Origin: Kitasatospora sp. Root107
GTDB lineage: Bacteria > Actinomycetota > Actinomycetes > Streptomycetales > Streptomycetaceae
Direction: 5' to 3'
Length of the DNA stretch: 64,000 nucleotides
Assembly: GCF_001424875.1 (NCBI RefSeq)
Contig: NZ_LMCT01000067.1
Coordinates: forward strand, 239,657-303,656
Part shown: positions 18,751 to 28,211 of the stretch, piece after piece
Position numbering within the stretch: position 1 is the stretch's first letter
How the letters are laid out: each line of letters starts with the position of its first letter
Program-made: the position numbers and the translations under genes
The notes under the pieces: model-generated
Seen by the model: the letters and a program-made list of their open reading frames with translations, nothing else
The model's database searches: none
What the model was told of the DNA's origin: nothing

Positions 18751-19236
18751 CTACCAGCCTTCCGTAGGTCCCGAAGGGTCCACCGTAGGCCCGGTCACTG
18801 ACGGGTACTGCCGCGCCGTCAGCTCGGCCGCCCAGGCGGTGCCGATCGCGGCGAGGAGGGCGGCGGACAGCGGGTACAACAGCGGCAGACGGAGCGGCTC
18901 GTCCAGGTCGATCGGCAGCACCTCGTACACCAGCAGGTACGGCGCGGGCAGCACCCAGAGGAAGCCCGCCACGGCCGCACCGACCCGGTGCAGGACGAAT
19001 CGCCGGGGCAGCCAGGAGAGCAGGCTGCCGCCCACGTACAGCAGGCCGCCGCCGAGGCAGGCCCCCATGACCAGGCCGACCAGGATCAGGTAGGGGTCCG
19101 GCAGGATGGTCAGGACCAGGCCGACTCCCCAGAGTGCTCCGGCGGCCAGCCCGGCCAGGGCCATCCGGTTGGGGAGGGTGATCCGCCAGTGCTCCGGGTT
19201 CGTCGGGCTGGGAGCGGAGACGGCGGCTGGTGTCAT
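18751..19236 (-). CDS. Membrane protein, function unknown
   Basis: A protein of about 161 residues with four hydrophobic segments (LAGLAAGALWGVGLVLTIL, LILVGLVMGACLGGGLLYV, VAGFLWVLPAPYLLVYEVL, LYPLSAALLAAIGTAWAA). The ATG at 19236 behind AAGGTG is preferred; a start at 19296 would add 20 polar residues. Its stop lies 11 bases before the ricin-type gene, so the two are probably co-transcribed. Confidence 0.7.
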   Translation of the reverse strand: MTPAAVSAPSPTNPEHWRITLPNRMALAGLAAGALWGVGLVLTILPDPYLILVGLVMGACLGGGLLYVGGSLLSWLPRRFVLHRVGAAVAGFLWVLPAPYLLVYEVLPIDLDEPLRLPLLYPLSAALLAAIGTAWAAELTARQYPSVTGPTVDPSGPTEGW

Positions 19237-19327
19237 CCGGGCGTTCACCTTCGTCGGTTCGGTGCAGGACCGAGTCGGTGCGCCGGGCCCTGCCAAGGTG
19301 CAGACGTCCGGCCGTCACGCGTGGTTC

Positions 19328-20539
19328 TCAGCTGCGGGCGGCCCGGGTCACGTCGGCGTAGTCGCCGAGGGCGATGTCGGCGAAGTTGCGCAGGCTGGCG
19401 GTGCCTTCGGCGAGGTAGCCGGTGTGGCCGTCGGCGCCGGCCGAGGAGAGTTTGGTGGCGCCGAAGGCGGCGGAGGTGGGGTCGGTGCCGTGGCCGAGGC
19501 CGCCGACCTCCAGGTAGGGGACGTTGCCGATCCAGTCGGTGGGGTTGCGGGCGGCCCAGACCCGGACGCCGGTGCCGAGGTCGGCGGCGTCGGCCACGCC
19601 CATTCCGGGGCTGCCGAAGACCACCAGGTCGGTGGGGGCGGAGTCGTGGATACCGGGAGCGGCGGTGCCGCAGACCACGGTCCCGTACGAGTGGCAGAAC
19701 AGGGCCGGCGGCGTGACCGGGTCGCTAGTGACGGCGAGGCCGGAGAGCAGGCGGGCCAGCCGGGGGGCGGCGGCCTGGGCGAGCCGGTCGGTGACCGCGT
19801 CGGGGCCGAGGCCGTCGGGGGTGACGTAGCCGGTCCAGGCGATCACGGCGGTACGGGTGCCGGCCGCGTGGCGGTGCTCCTCGGCGTACAGGGCGCGGCC
19901 CATCCCGGCGGGGGAGCGGAGCGGGTCGACAGCCTGGTCGAAGTGGCCGAGGTCGGCGTCCGAGCCCGGCACCAGGACGGCCACCCGCTGAGCGGTCGTC
20001 AGGTCTCCGTACACCTCGCTGACCAGGCCCCGGCCGCGCGGGTCGAAGGCCAGGATCTGGCGCTCGGGGGCGAGCAGGTGGTCGCTGTCGTTGCCCCTGG
20101 CCTCGGCCAGCGCGCGGGTGTCGGCGTCCAGCCGCGGGTCGGCGGCGCGGGCCCGGGCCCGGTCGCGTTCGGCGGCGATCGCCAGCCGGTTGGCCCGGTA
20201 GCGGAGCTGGAGCGGGGCGCCGTCCAGGTTGCCGACCACCAGCGGGTAGTCGGTGACCAGCCGGTCGGTCTGGGCGGCGGTGAGCCCGGCGAAGAAGGCG
20301 GCCACACTGCGGGCGTCGGCGGTCGCCGGGTCGGGCAGGGCGCGGCCGAGCGAGTGGTCGGCGACCCACCGGTCGCTGCCGGCCGGGGGCGTGGTGATGG
20401 CGAGCTGTTCGCTGCCCACGGCGGCCTGCGCAGCGGCGGCGCCGGTGTCGACCAGCACCACGGTGGTGGCGAAGAGGCCTATCAGCAGGCGCTTGATCCG
20501 CCTGCGACGCTGCACGGAGCGCTCGTTCTGCTGCGGCAA
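19328..20539 (-). CDS. Secreted alpha/beta hydrolase (DUF1023 / Abhydrolase_8 type)
   Basis: A 403-residue protein. A basic N-terminus and hydrophobic segment (about 15-40) suggest export or a signal anchor. A long helical region (DRWVADHSLGRAL to ILAFDPRGRG) precedes the hydrolase core. The nucleophile serine is in CHSYGTVVCG, the oxyanion region in VLVPGSDADL, and the catalytic His probably in DGHTGYL. It is a paralogue of the protein at 22244, with which it shares nearly every block. The substrate is unknown; an extracellular esterase or lipase is the usual guess. Confidence 0.85.
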   Translation of the reverse strand: MPQQNERSVQRRRRIKRLLIGLFATTVVLVDTGAAAAQAAVGSEQLAITTPPAGSDRWVADHSLGRALPDPATADARSVAAFFAGLTAAQTDRLVTDYPLVVGNLDGAPLQLRYRANRLAIAAERDRARARAADPRLDADTRALAEARGNDSDHLLAPERQILAFDPRGRGLVSEVYGDLTTAQRVAVLVPGSDADLGHFDQAVDPLRSPAGMGRALYAEEHRHAAGTRTAVIAWTGYVTPDGLGPDAVTDRLAQAAAPRLARLLSGLAVTSDPVTPPALFCHSYGTVVCGTAAPGIHDSAPTDLVVFGSPGMGVADAADLGTGVRVWAARNPTDWIGNVPYLEVGGLGHGTDPTSAAFGATKLSSAGADGHTGYLAEGTASLRNFADIALGDYADVTRAARS

Positions 20540-20645
20540 CTGGTCACCATCCTTCGAGGCCCGCGTAGGTGTACCCCCGCCGACAACTGCCAGCCAGCGT
20601 ATGGGCTGGGGAGGTAGGGCGTGCCTGGCTAAACTGTGGGATGGG

Positions 20646-21008
20646 TCACATGGTTTCGGGGGTGGGCCCGGATGCCTCGAACTCCCTGACCAGCTTCTTC
20701 GGCGCGATGCTCCGCCAGGCGTCGGTGAGCAGGTCGCGCAGCTCGTCCGGGTCCACCTCGGCGAGCCGGACCAGCACCCAGCCGTGCCGCCCGACGTACG
20801 GCGCGGGGGAGTACACCTCGGGCTCGGCGGCCAGCAGTTCGGCCTGGTCCTCCTTGCTCGCCTTGACGCTGACCTCCCCCGAGTCGGGCGTCCCCATCGC
20901 GAAGATCTTCTCGCCGACCCGCAGGGTGACCGTGGTCTCCCAGGTCAGCCGCTCGGCGGCCCGGGGGAGCGCCAGGCTCATGGTCAGGAACTGATCGAAC
21001 GTCACCAT
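20646..21008 (-). CDS. MmcQ/YjbR family protein
   Basis: A protein of about 120 residues with the YjbR fold signature: WETTVTLRVGEKIFAM, then SPAPYVGRHGWVLVRL, and the C-terminal LLTDAWRSIAPKKL. The family resembles DNA-binding cytidine-like folds, but no function is established. The ATG at 21008 (MVTFDQFL) is the usual family start; the longer frame adds eight unlikely residues. Confidence 0.87.
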   Translation of the reverse strand: MVTFDQFLTMSLALPRAAERLTWETTVTLRVGEKIFAMGTPDSGEVSVKASKEDQAELLAAEPEVYSPAPYVGRHGWVLVRLAEVDPDELRDLLTDAWRSIAPKKLVREFEASGPTPETM

Positions 21009-21039
21009 GCGGGCCAGCGTAGGCGGTGGCACTGCGAGA

Positions 21040-22260
21040 TCAGACCACCCCGAGCGCGTACACCGCGAACAGCCCCGCGCTCGCGCCCAGCGCGGCCTTC
21101 CAGCCCCTGCCCAGCTTCCACGGGGCGTCGAACCGCCGGGCGTACCGGCCGATCAGGGTCAGCACCAGGCCGAACACCGGCAGCCAGGCCAGCCGGGCCA
21201 GCACCCAGCCGAGCGAGTCCGGCGTGGTGGTCAGACCGGGGACGGCGCCCAGCGCACTGCCGAGCGCGCCGACCGAGAACATCGCGGTCTGGTGCCAGCA
21301 GAAGATCGTCATGGCCGAGAGGTTGACCACCACGACCGGCAGCCAGAGCAGCGGCCGCCGCAGCGCCCGGCCGATCCGCTCGCGCAGCAGCATCGCGGCG
21401 CCGCACTGCACCGAGGCCAGCGCCAGCACCAGCAGCGACGGCGGGTGCGAGTTGGTCCGGACGGCGCCGGGCACGCCGACCATGCTGGCCGGGTAGTGAA
21501 AGACCGTCAGCAGTACGGTGAACAGCGCGGCCCCGCCGAACAGCAGCAGCTTCGCACCGGACCTGCGCAGCGTGCCCTGCGCCCAGGAGATGCCGAGCTG
21601 GTAGGCGAACAGCCAGCCGGGCAGCAGGTTGACCAGCGCCAGCCAGGACGGCACCGAGTCGGCCCACGGGCCGTACCGCAGCGCGTCCACCACCGCGACC
21701 ACCCCGAGCAGCGGGGCCGCCGCCCAGCCGCCGAGCCGGCGGCCGAGCCGCAGGCACCAGGGGGTGAGTGCGGTCAGCGCCAGGTAGATGCCGATGTACC
21801 AGAGCGGCTGCACCACCAGTACGCTCCCGGTCCTGACGGTCCCTGCCGGGACGCCGAGCGCGTTCAGCAGCGGGATCAGCAGGGCCCAGACCGCCGCCAC
21901 CCCCAGCACCGGCCGGAGCAGCCGGACGGCGCGCTGCCGCAGCCAGTCGACCGTACTCGCACCGCGTTCCTGCGAGCGGGCCAGCGACTTGGCCGAGGCG
22001 TAGCCGCCGACCAGGAAGAACACCCCGAGCATCTGGAGCACCCAGCTCAGCGGGGCGAAGAAGCCGAGCGAGGCGAGCGGGCTGGCGTTGCGCAGCACGC
22101 CGTCCGGCGCGCTGGTGAAGCCGCCGAGCAGCCAGTGCCCGATCGGCACCGAGAGCAGGGCGAGGGCGCGCAGTCCGTCCAGCGCGCGGTCGCGGGTGGC
22201 GGGGGTCTTGGCGTCCACGGTGGCCGCGCTGCGGCGGAGGGTTTTAGCGAGCTGCATCAC
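21040..22260 (-). CDS. Acyltransferase 3 family membrane protein
   Basis: A 406-residue protein with about ten membrane helices. The N-terminal RDRALDGLRALALLSVPIGHWLLGG contains the family Arg and His used in catalysis. Family members O-acylate sugars, peptidoglycan or lipids at the membrane. AAGGAG precedes the ATG. Its start overlaps the end of the upstream hydrolase gene by 17 bases, indicating a shared transcript with that hydrolase, which suggests acyl transfer and acyl cleavage on related envelope substrates. Confidence 0.87.
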   Translation of the reverse strand: MMQLAKTLRRSAATVDAKTPATRDRALDGLRALALLSVPIGHWLLGGFTSAPDGVLRNASPLASLGFFAPLSWVLQMLGVFFLVGGYASAKSLARSQERGASTVDWLRQRAVRLLRPVLGVAAVWALLIPLLNALGVPAGTVRTGSVLVVQPLWYIGIYLALTALTPWCLRLGRRLGGWAAAPLLGVVAVVDALRYGPWADSVPSWLALVNLLPGWLFAYQLGISWAQGTLRRSGAKLLLFGGAALFTVLLTVFHYPASMVGVPGAVRTNSHPPSLLVLALASVQCGAAMLLRERIGRALRRPLLWLPVVVVNLSAMTIFCWHQTAMFSVGALGSALGAVPGLTTTPDSLGWVLARLAWLPVFGLVLTLIGRYARRFDAPWKLGRGWKAALGASAGLFAVYALGVV

Positions 22261-23398
22261 GGCACTCCTTGCTGGTGGCGGTGCACTGGACCTGGTCGGT
22301 GCGGCCGAGCGAGATCGCGGCGAAGTTGGCCAGCGAGGCGGTGCCGGGGGCGAAGTAGCCGCTGTGGCCGTGCGAACCGGTGGAGGCGACCGCCCGGGCG
22401 CCGAAGGCGGGCTCCTCCGGGTCGGCGCCGTGGCCGAGACCGAGGAAGGAGACGTTCGGGACCTGGCCGATCCAGTCCTCGGCGTTGCGCTGCGCCACCC
22501 AGACCGGGACCCGCAGGTCGGCGGCGCGGTCCACGTCCATGCCGGGCGAGCCGATCGCGACCAGGCCGGTGACCTGCTCGGGACGGAGGCCGGCGAGCGA
22601 GCAGACGGCGGTGCCGTAGCTGTGGCAGAGCACCGTGACCGGTCCGGTGGTGGGCGCCAGGCCGTCCAGGAAGTGGCTCAGCCGAGGGGCACCGGCCTGG
22701 GCCAGCCGGGCGGTGGCGGCGTCCAGGCCGACCTTGACGGGGGTGGTGTAGCCGGTCCAGGCGACCACCGCCAGCCGGTCACCGGCCTGGGCGCGGAGCG
22801 CCTTGGCCATCCCGGTCGGCGTGCCGTAGGGGGAGGAGGCGCGGTCGACGGTCATCAGGTCGATGTCGGAGCCGGGCACGATCACCGCCGTCCGCTCGGC
22901 GGCGGCCAGGTCGCCGAACACCTCGGCCAGCTGGCCCCGGCCGCGCGGGTCGAAGGCCAGCAGCTGACGGCCGGTCAGCGCGGCGTACCGGTCCGCCTTC
23001 GCCCGGGCGGCAGCCCGGTCCCGCTCCGGCAGGGTGGTGTCGGCGGCCACGGCCAGTTCACGGTCGCGCTCCTCGCGCAGGGCCAGCGAGTTGGCGAAGT
23101 ACCGCAGGCCGTACGGGGCGCCGTCCAGGTTCCCCACCACCAGCGGGTGGCGGACCGCCAGCGCCCGCTGCTGCGCCTGCGGCAGCCCGTCGAAGAACGC
23201 CGCCACCTCCGCCGCCCCGGCCCGCCCCGGCTCCGGCAGCCGGAGCCCGAGGGTGGTGTCGGCGGCCCAGGCCGCGCTGCCGGGCGGCGGCCCGGTGACC
23301 GCGTGCTGGCCGTCCGTCGCCGCCCAGCCGCCGGCGCCGCCGACCGCCAGTACCGCAAGGAGACCCCCGGCCAGTGCCCGCCTGAATCGTGCTCGCAT
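22244..23398 (-). CDS. Secreted alpha/beta hydrolase, paralogue of the 19328 gene
   Basis: A protein of about 384 residues. The signal-like start MRARFRRALAGGLLAVLAVGGAGGWA supports export. It shares LVVGNLDGAP, LAFDPRGRG, VPGSD, AWTGY, CHSYGT, GSPGM and DWIG blocks with the other hydrolase. The nucleophile is the Ser of CHSYGTAVC. The ATG at 23398 was chosen over an ATG at 23470 because it puts the signal peptide at the N-terminus. The two hydrolases flank the YjbR and acyltransferase genes, as after a duplication with insertion. Confidence 0.85.
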   Translation of the reverse strand: MRARFRRALAGGLLAVLAVGGAGGWAATDGQHAVTGPPPGSAAWAADTTLGLRLPEPGRAGAAEVAAFFDGLPQAQQRALAVRHPLVVGNLDGAPYGLRYFANSLALREERDRELAVAADTTLPERDRAAARAKADRYAALTGRQLLAFDPRGRGQLAEVFGDLAAAERTAVIVPGSDIDLMTVDRASSPYGTPTGMAKALRAQAGDRLAVVAWTGYTTPVKVGLDAATARLAQAGAPRLSHFLDGLAPTTGPVTVLCHSYGTAVCSLAGLRPEQVTGLVAIGSPGMDVDRAADLRVPVWVAQRNAEDWIGQVPNVSFLGLGHGADPEEPAFGARAVASTGSHGHSGYFAPGTASLANFAAISLGRTDQVQCTATSKECRDAAR

Positions 23399-23504
23399 CC
23401 GCTCCAACCCTCCGTCGTACCGCTGCTGACGGAGAGGAAGGTACGAAGCAGATGGCCCCGCGATCGTCACACCGCGGGGCCAACCAGAGGGTCGTACTCG
23501 GGTA

Positions 23505-24179
23505 CTACTGACCCGGCGTCACCAGGCCGGACTCATACGCCAGGACTACCGCCTGGGCCCGGTCGCGCAGGTCGAGCTTGGCCAGGATGCGGCCGATGTG
23601 GGTCTTCACGGTCTGCTCGGCGACCACCAGCCGCTCGGCGATCTGCTGGTTGGACAGGCCGCGGGCGATCAGCTCCAGCACCTCGGTCTCCCGTGGCGTC
23701 AGCCCGTTCAGCCGCAGCTTGGGGTCGCGGCGCGGGGCCGGGCGGTTGCGGGCGAAGTCCTCGATCAGCCGACGGGTCACCGAAGGGGCCAGCAGCGCGT
23801 CCCCGGCGGCCACCACCCGGACGGCGGCGATCAGGTCGGCGGGCGGCGCGTCCTTGAGCAGGAAGCCGCTGGCCCCGGCCCGGAGCGCCTCGTAGACGTA
23901 GTCGTCCACGTCGAAGGTGGTCAGCATCAGCACCTTGGGCCGGTGCACCACGCCCACCGGCGGGTCGAGCAGCCGCCGGGCCGCCTCCAGACCGTCCATC
24001 TCGGGCATCCGGACGTCCATCAGCACCACGTCGGGGTGGGTCCGCCCACTGACCTCCAGCGCCTGCTTCCCGTCGGCGGCGTCGCCGACCACGTCGATGT
24101 CGGTCTGCGCGTTGAGCAGTGCGGCGAACCCGGCCCGGACCATCGCCTGGTCGTCGACGATGATTACGCGGATGGTCAT
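23505..24179 (-). CDS. NarL/LuxR-type response regulator
   Basis: A 224-residue protein. The receiver domain (1-125) has the phosphoacceptor Asp55 in VVLMDVRMP, the acidic pair near 9-10, Thr in MLTTFDVDDY and Lys in GFLLKDAP. The C-terminal LuxR helix-turn-helix is LTPRETEVLELIARGLSNQQIAERL with VKTHIGRILAKL. It overlaps the kinase gene by four bases and is its partner. The regulon is unknown; the upstream envelope genes are plausible but unproven targets. Confidence 0.95.
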   Translation of the reverse strand: MTIRVIIVDDQAMVRAGFAALLNAQTDIDVVGDAADGKQALEVSGRTHPDVVLMDVRMPEMDGLEAARRLLDPPVGVVHRPKVLMLTTFDVDDYVYEALRAGASGFLLKDAPPADLIAAVRVVAAGDALLAPSVTRRLIEDFARNRPAPRRDPKLRLNGLTPRETEVLELIARGLSNQQIAERLVVAEQTVKTHIGRILAKLDLRDRAQAVVLAYESGLVTPGQ

Positions 24180-25483
24180 CGGGGGCTCTCTCCCAGCAGA
24201 TTGACGGGCAGTTCGGCGGTGACCAGGAACCCGCCCGTTGGCGTGCCGCCGGTCTCCAGCCTGCCGGACAGCAGGCGGACGCGCTCACGCATTCCCACCA
24301 GCCCGTGCCCGGTGCCCTCGCTTCCCTCCACCCCGGGGCGGCCGCCCGGCGAGTTCTCCACCGTCACCCGCAGCGTCCGGCCGACGGCGGTCAGCCTGAC
24401 CTCGGCCCGCGACCCCGGCGCGTGCCGGACCACGTTGGCCAGCGCCTCCTGCACGATCCGGTACGCCGACAGGGCCACCGCCGACGGCAGTTCACCCAGC
24501 GCGGCCACCTCCGGAGCCACCGTCAGCTCGGCCCGCACCCCGGCCTGACCCACCGTCTCCACCAGCTGCCCGAGCTGCGCCAGCCCCGGCTGCGGCACCC
24601 GGTCGGGCTCCGCCCCGTCACTGCGCAGCACCCCGAGCAGCCGCCGCATCTCGGTCAGCGAACTACGCGCGGCCGTCGCGATGGTGCCGAACTCGTCGAC
24701 CGCCTCGGGCGGCAGACCACTGATCCGGTACGGCGCACTGTCCGCCTGCACCGTGATCACCGACATGTGGTGCGCGACCACGTCGTGCAACTCCCGGGCG
24801 ATCCTGGCCCGTTCCTCCAGCAGCGTGCTGCGCTCCCGCTCCGCCTCGCTGATCTGCTCCTGCTCGGCCAGCAACTTCTGCGCCTCGCCCCGGCCGCGCA
24901 CACTCCAGCCCAGCAGCAGCACCATCCCCGAGAGCGCCACCGTCACGGCGGCGGTCTGATCCGCCCGGGACTGGTGCAGATCGGAGGCCACGACGGTGGC
25001 CGCCAGGGTGACCAGCCAGACCGCGAGCAGGGTCCGCCCACGCTCGCGCAGTGCCAGCGCCGGCATCAGGAAGAGGTAGCAGAGCAGCGTCGGCACCGGC
25101 CACGGCCACGGCCCGGCACTTGCCGGACTGCTCATCGTGAGCAGCGCCCCCAGTACCGTCCCGGCGGCCATCACCCACCACGCCTGCAACGGCCGGGTCA
25201 CCGCCACTAGCAGCGGCCCGGACTGCACCAACGCGACCGCACCCGCCACCGCGCCGGGCACCCCGTAGTCGTTGGCCAGCACCACCGTGCCCACCGGCAG
25301 CAGCGCCGCCACCGCCGAGAACGCCAACAGGTACGGCAGCCAGCGCACCCACGCACGCTGTGCCCCGGACATCAGCGGGGACCGGCCCTCGACGGGGGTG
25401 AGCAGCGCCCGGCCGAGGTCGGCCAGCTGATCACCCACCGGCTGCAGCAGATCCAGGACAGAAGAGGGAAGTTGAGGCTTCAT
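24176..25483 (-). CDS. Sensor histidine kinase, HisKA_3 type
   Basis: A 435-residue protein. Six hydrophobic segments (about 50-200) form the sensor part, then a coiled-coil linker, then the phosphoacceptor motif ARELHDVVAHHMSVI and the ATPase G-box GTGHGLVGMRERV. The layout matches DesK-like kinases that sense membrane or envelope state. It is coupled to the response regulator by a four-base overlap. The ATG is at 25481-25483. Confidence 0.93.
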   Translation of the reverse strand: MKPQLPSSVLDLLQPVGDQLADLGRALLTPVEGRSPLMSGAQRAWVRWLPYLLAFSAVAALLPVGTVVLANDYGVPGAVAGAVALVQSGPLLVAVTRPLQAWWVMAAGTVLGALLTMSSPASAGPWPWPVPTLLCYLFLMPALALRERGRTLLAVWLVTLAATVVASDLHQSRADQTAAVTVALSGMVLLLGWSVRGRGEAQKLLAEQEQISEAERERSTLLEERARIARELHDVVAHHMSVITVQADSAPYRISGLPPEAVDEFGTIATAARSSLTEMRRLLGVLRSDGAEPDRVPQPGLAQLGQLVETVGQAGVRAELTVAPEVAALGELPSAVALSAYRIVQEALANVVRHAPGSRAEVRLTAVGRTLRVTVENSPGGRPGVEGSEGTGHGLVGMRERVRLLSGRLETGGTPTGGFLVTAELPVNLLGESPR

Positions 25484-25570
25484 CCCGGCCCAGCCTAGGC
25501 CGCACCGACCCGCTCGGAGTCGTACCGCAGACCGGACTTCGCCGTAGCACCCAGGTATGACCGATGGGCA

Positions 25571-25659
25571 AGTTGCACTGTTCAGGGGCTCGGGGAACTG
25601 CGACGCCGGCCTCGTACAAGGCGATCCGTGCGTAAGGGGTCAGGCGCTTTCGCAGTGAC
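25571..25659. repeat. Dispersed intergenic repeat, copy 2
   Basis: CAGGGGCTCGGGG at 25583 and the following 65 bases align with copy 1 at 18123. GTTGCAC just upstream also matches the complement of the sequence flanking copy 1's right arm. The copy ends four bases before the tetR stop codon. Confidence 0.7.
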
Positions 25660-25662
25660 TCG

Positions 25663-26331
25663 TCAGCGCCAGTCGCCGGCCAGGGCCGGGCCGAGTTGGT
25701 CGAAGTGGGACTCGATGACGGCGATCATGCCCTCGGGGCCGGGGGCCGAGTGGTCGCTGCTCCAGGCCAGGTGGGCGGAGCGGAGCACCCCGCCGAACAC
25801 CGCGGCGAGCACCCGCGGCCGCAGGTCGACGGAAGGGTCCAGCCCCTCCCGACGGGCGATCAGTTCGGCGATCAGGCGCTCCTGGTCGGTGATCCGTCGC
25901 AGGTGGGCGGCGAGCAGGGTGGGCGTCTCCTCGATCAGCTGGATCAGTTCGAGCGCCGCGGTGACCCCGGTGTCCGAGGTCCCGGTGTCGGACAGGTCGC
26001 GCCAGGCCAGCACGATCGAACTCCGCAGCGCCTGCAGCGGGTTCTCCGAGGCGGGCCGCTCGCGCAGGGTGGCGACGAAGTAGTCCTCGGCGTCGGCCAG
26101 GACGGCGAGCGCGACCTCCTCCTTGTTGGCGAAGTACCGGAAGAAGGTGCGCGGCGAGACGTCGACCTCGGCCGCGATCTCGTCGATGGTGGTGCGCCCG
26201 TACCCGTGGCTGAGGAAGAGCCGGTGGGCGGCCGAGACCAGGGCGTCCCTGGTGCGCTGCTTCTTCCGCTCGCGCAGGCCGAGCACCCGGCAGGCGGCCG
26301 GTTCGGCGGACGGGAGGGGCTGCGCGGCCAT
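25663..26331 (-). CDS. TetR-family transcriptional regulator
   Basis: A 222-residue protein. The N-terminal DNA-binding domain (DALVSAAHRLFLSHGYGRTTIDEIAAEVDVSPRTFFRYFANKEE) is canonical. The C-terminal ligand domain is typical of exporter regulators. It is divergent from the MFS exporter at 26574, with a perfect inverted repeat between them, so it probably represses that exporter and is released by an exported compound. Confidence 0.93.
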   Translation of the reverse strand: MAAQPLPSAEPAACRVLGLRERKKQRTRDALVSAAHRLFLSHGYGRTTIDEIAAEVDVSPRTFFRYFANKEEVALAVLADAEDYFVATLRERPASENPLQALRSSIVLAWRDLSDTGTSDTGVTAALELIQLIEETPTLLAAHLRRITDQERLIAELIARREGLDPSVDLRPRVLAAVFGGVLRSAHLAWSSDHSAPGPEGMIAVIESHFDQLGPALAGDWR

Positions 26332-26453
26332 GGCTGGGCCTTCCGGGACAGAGCGGGACTGTGCACATCAGCACTGCGTTCATAACGATAGCGCGCTGAC
26401 AAATGGCAGACCTGGCAGAAGTCAGCCAGCAGCACAAGGCAGTGTTTGCCGAA

Positions 26454-26468
26454 TGTCAGCGACTGACA
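26454..26468. promoter_or_regulatory. Candidate TetR operator
   Basis: TGTCAG-CGA-CTGACA is a perfect 6-bp inverted repeat in the tetR/MFS intergenic region. A related site, CTGACAAATGGCAG, lies at about 26396-26409, nearer the tetR start, so both promoters may be covered. Confidence 0.65.
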
Positions 26469-26573
26469 TAATCTCACTCGGCAGTGGCGCCCGTCAGGCC
26501 GGACGACTCGTGGGGACGGGTGGGCCGGGGCGCCACCGCCATGCCCTGTCACAGCCCCCGGAGGGTCCGTCAG

Positions 26574-28184
26574 ATGAGTCAGCCCCTAACCAAGACCGCC
26601 AAGGCGGCCGTGCCGCCGCAGCGCAGTGCGCCGCCCACCGGTCTCGCACGGTTCCAGGGACACCCCTGGCTGACCCTGCTCACGGTGGCGGTCGGCGTGA
26701 TGATGGTGGCGCTGGACGGCACCGTGGTGGCGATCGCCAACCCGGTGATCCAGAGCGACCTGGGCGCCTCGCCCGCCGACATCCAGTGGGTGACCAGCGG
26801 CTACCTGCTGGCGCTCGCGGTCTTCCTGATCACGGCCGGCAAGATCGGCGACCGGTTCGGCCACAAGTCCACCTTCCTGGTCGGTGCGGCCGGCTTCGCG
26901 GCCACCTCGGCCGCGATCGGTTTCGCCGGCAACATCCAGCTGGTGATCGCCTTCCGCGTCCTCCAGGGCCTGTTCGGCGCGCTGCTCCAGCCCGCCGCGC
27001 TCGGCCTGCTGCGCGGCGCGTTCCCGGCCGACAAGCTCAACATGGCGATCGGCATCTGGGCCGGCGTGATCGGCGCCTCCACCGCGGCCGGCCCGATCGT
27101 CGGCGGTCTGCTGGTCGAGCACGTCAGCTGGCAGTCGGTCTTCTTCATCAACATCCCGGTCGGCATCGCCGCCGTGGTGCTCGGTCTGTGGATCCTGCGC
27201 GACGTCCGGGCCGAGAACGCCGCCAAGTCCTTCGACGTGCCCGGTATCGCCCTGCTCTCGGTGGCGATGTTCGCGCTGGTCTGGGGCATCATCAAGGCCC
27301 CGACCTGGGGCTGGGCCGACAGCAGCACGCTGCTCTTCCTCGGCGGCGCGGTGCTCGCGCTGGTGCTGTTCGCGTTCTGGCAGACCAGGGCCAAGGAGCC
27401 GCTGATCCCGCTCAGCCTGTTCCGCTCGGTGCCGCTCTCGGCGGGCGCGCTGCTGATGGTGCTGATGGCGTTCGCGTTCTTCGGCGCGATCTTCTTCGTG
27501 ACCTTCTACCTCCAGAACGTGCACGCCATGACGCCCGTTCAGGCGGGCGTCCACCTGCTGCCGATGACCGGCATGATGATCGTCGGCGCACCGGCGGCCG
27601 GGGCCGCGATCGGCAAGGTCGGCCCGCGGATCCCGATCGTGGTCGGCATGGTGCTCACCACCGTGGCGATGTACGGGATGTCCACGCTGACCACGGACTC
27701 CGGCACCGGCGTGATGTCGCTCTGGTTCGTCCTGATGGGCCTGGGCATCAGTCCGGTCATGGTCGGCGCCACCGAAGTCATCGTCGGCAACGCTCCGTTG
27801 GAGCTCTCCGGCGTGGCCGGTGGCCTCCAGCAGGCCGCCATGCAGGTCGGCGGTTCGCTCGGTACCGCCGTCCTCGGCGCGGTGATGGCCGCCAAGGTCA
27901 CCGACGTGCTGCCCGGCAACTGGGCCGCCGCCGGCCTCCCGCCGGTCGACCCGGCCCAGCAGGCCGGTCTCGACCAGGCCGCCCAGCTCGGCATCGCCCC
28001 GCCCGCCCCGGCCGGTGCCCCCGAGCAGGTGGTGCAGGGCATGGCCACCGCCGTCCACGAGTCCTTCGTCAGCGGCATGTCCCTGGCCTTCGCGGTCGCC
28101 GCCGCCGTCGCCTTCGCCGCAGCCCTGCTCGGCCTGTTCACCAAGCGCGGCGCCACCGACTCGGGCCCGGCCGTGCACATCTGA
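26574..28184 (+). CDS. MFS drug exporter, DHA2 (EmrB/QacA) family
   Basis: A 536-residue protein with 14 predicted membrane helices. Motif A is GKIGDRFGHKS and motif C lies in GVIGASTAAGPIVGGLL; the start of helix 1 has VALDGTVVAIANP, typical of DHA2 proteins. It exports hydrophobic or cationic compounds by proton antiport. The ATG at 26574, eight bases after GGAGGG, is preferred over the in-frame ATG at 26484, which overlaps the operator region. Confidence 0.93.
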   Translation: MSQPLTKTAKAAVPPQRSAPPTGLARFQGHPWLTLLTVAVGVMMVALDGTVVAIANPVIQSDLGASPADIQWVTSGYLLALAVFLITAGKIGDRFGHKSTFLVGAAGFAATSAAIGFAGNIQLVIAFRVLQGLFGALLQPAALGLLRGAFPADKLNMAIGIWAGVIGASTAAGPIVGGLLVEHVSWQSVFFINIPVGIAAVVLGLWILRDVRAENAAKSFDVPGIALLSVAMFALVWGIIKAPTWGWADSSTLLFLGGAVLALVLFAFWQTRAKEPLIPLSLFRSVPLSAGALLMVLMAFAFFGAIFFVTFYLQNVHAMTPVQAGVHLLPMTGMMIVGAPAAGAAIGKVGPRIPIVVGMVLTTVAMYGMSTLTTDSGTGVMSLWFVLMGLGISPVMVGATEVIVGNAPLELSGVAGGLQQAAMQVGGSLGTAVLGAVMAAKVTDVLPGNWAAAGLPPVDPAQQAGLDQAAQLGIAPPAPAGAPEQVVQGMATAVHESFVSGMSLAFAVAAAVAFAAALLGLFTKRGATDSGPAVHI

Positions 28185-28211
28185 GCCAGTTCGACCGAAG
28201 TGGGGCGTCGC

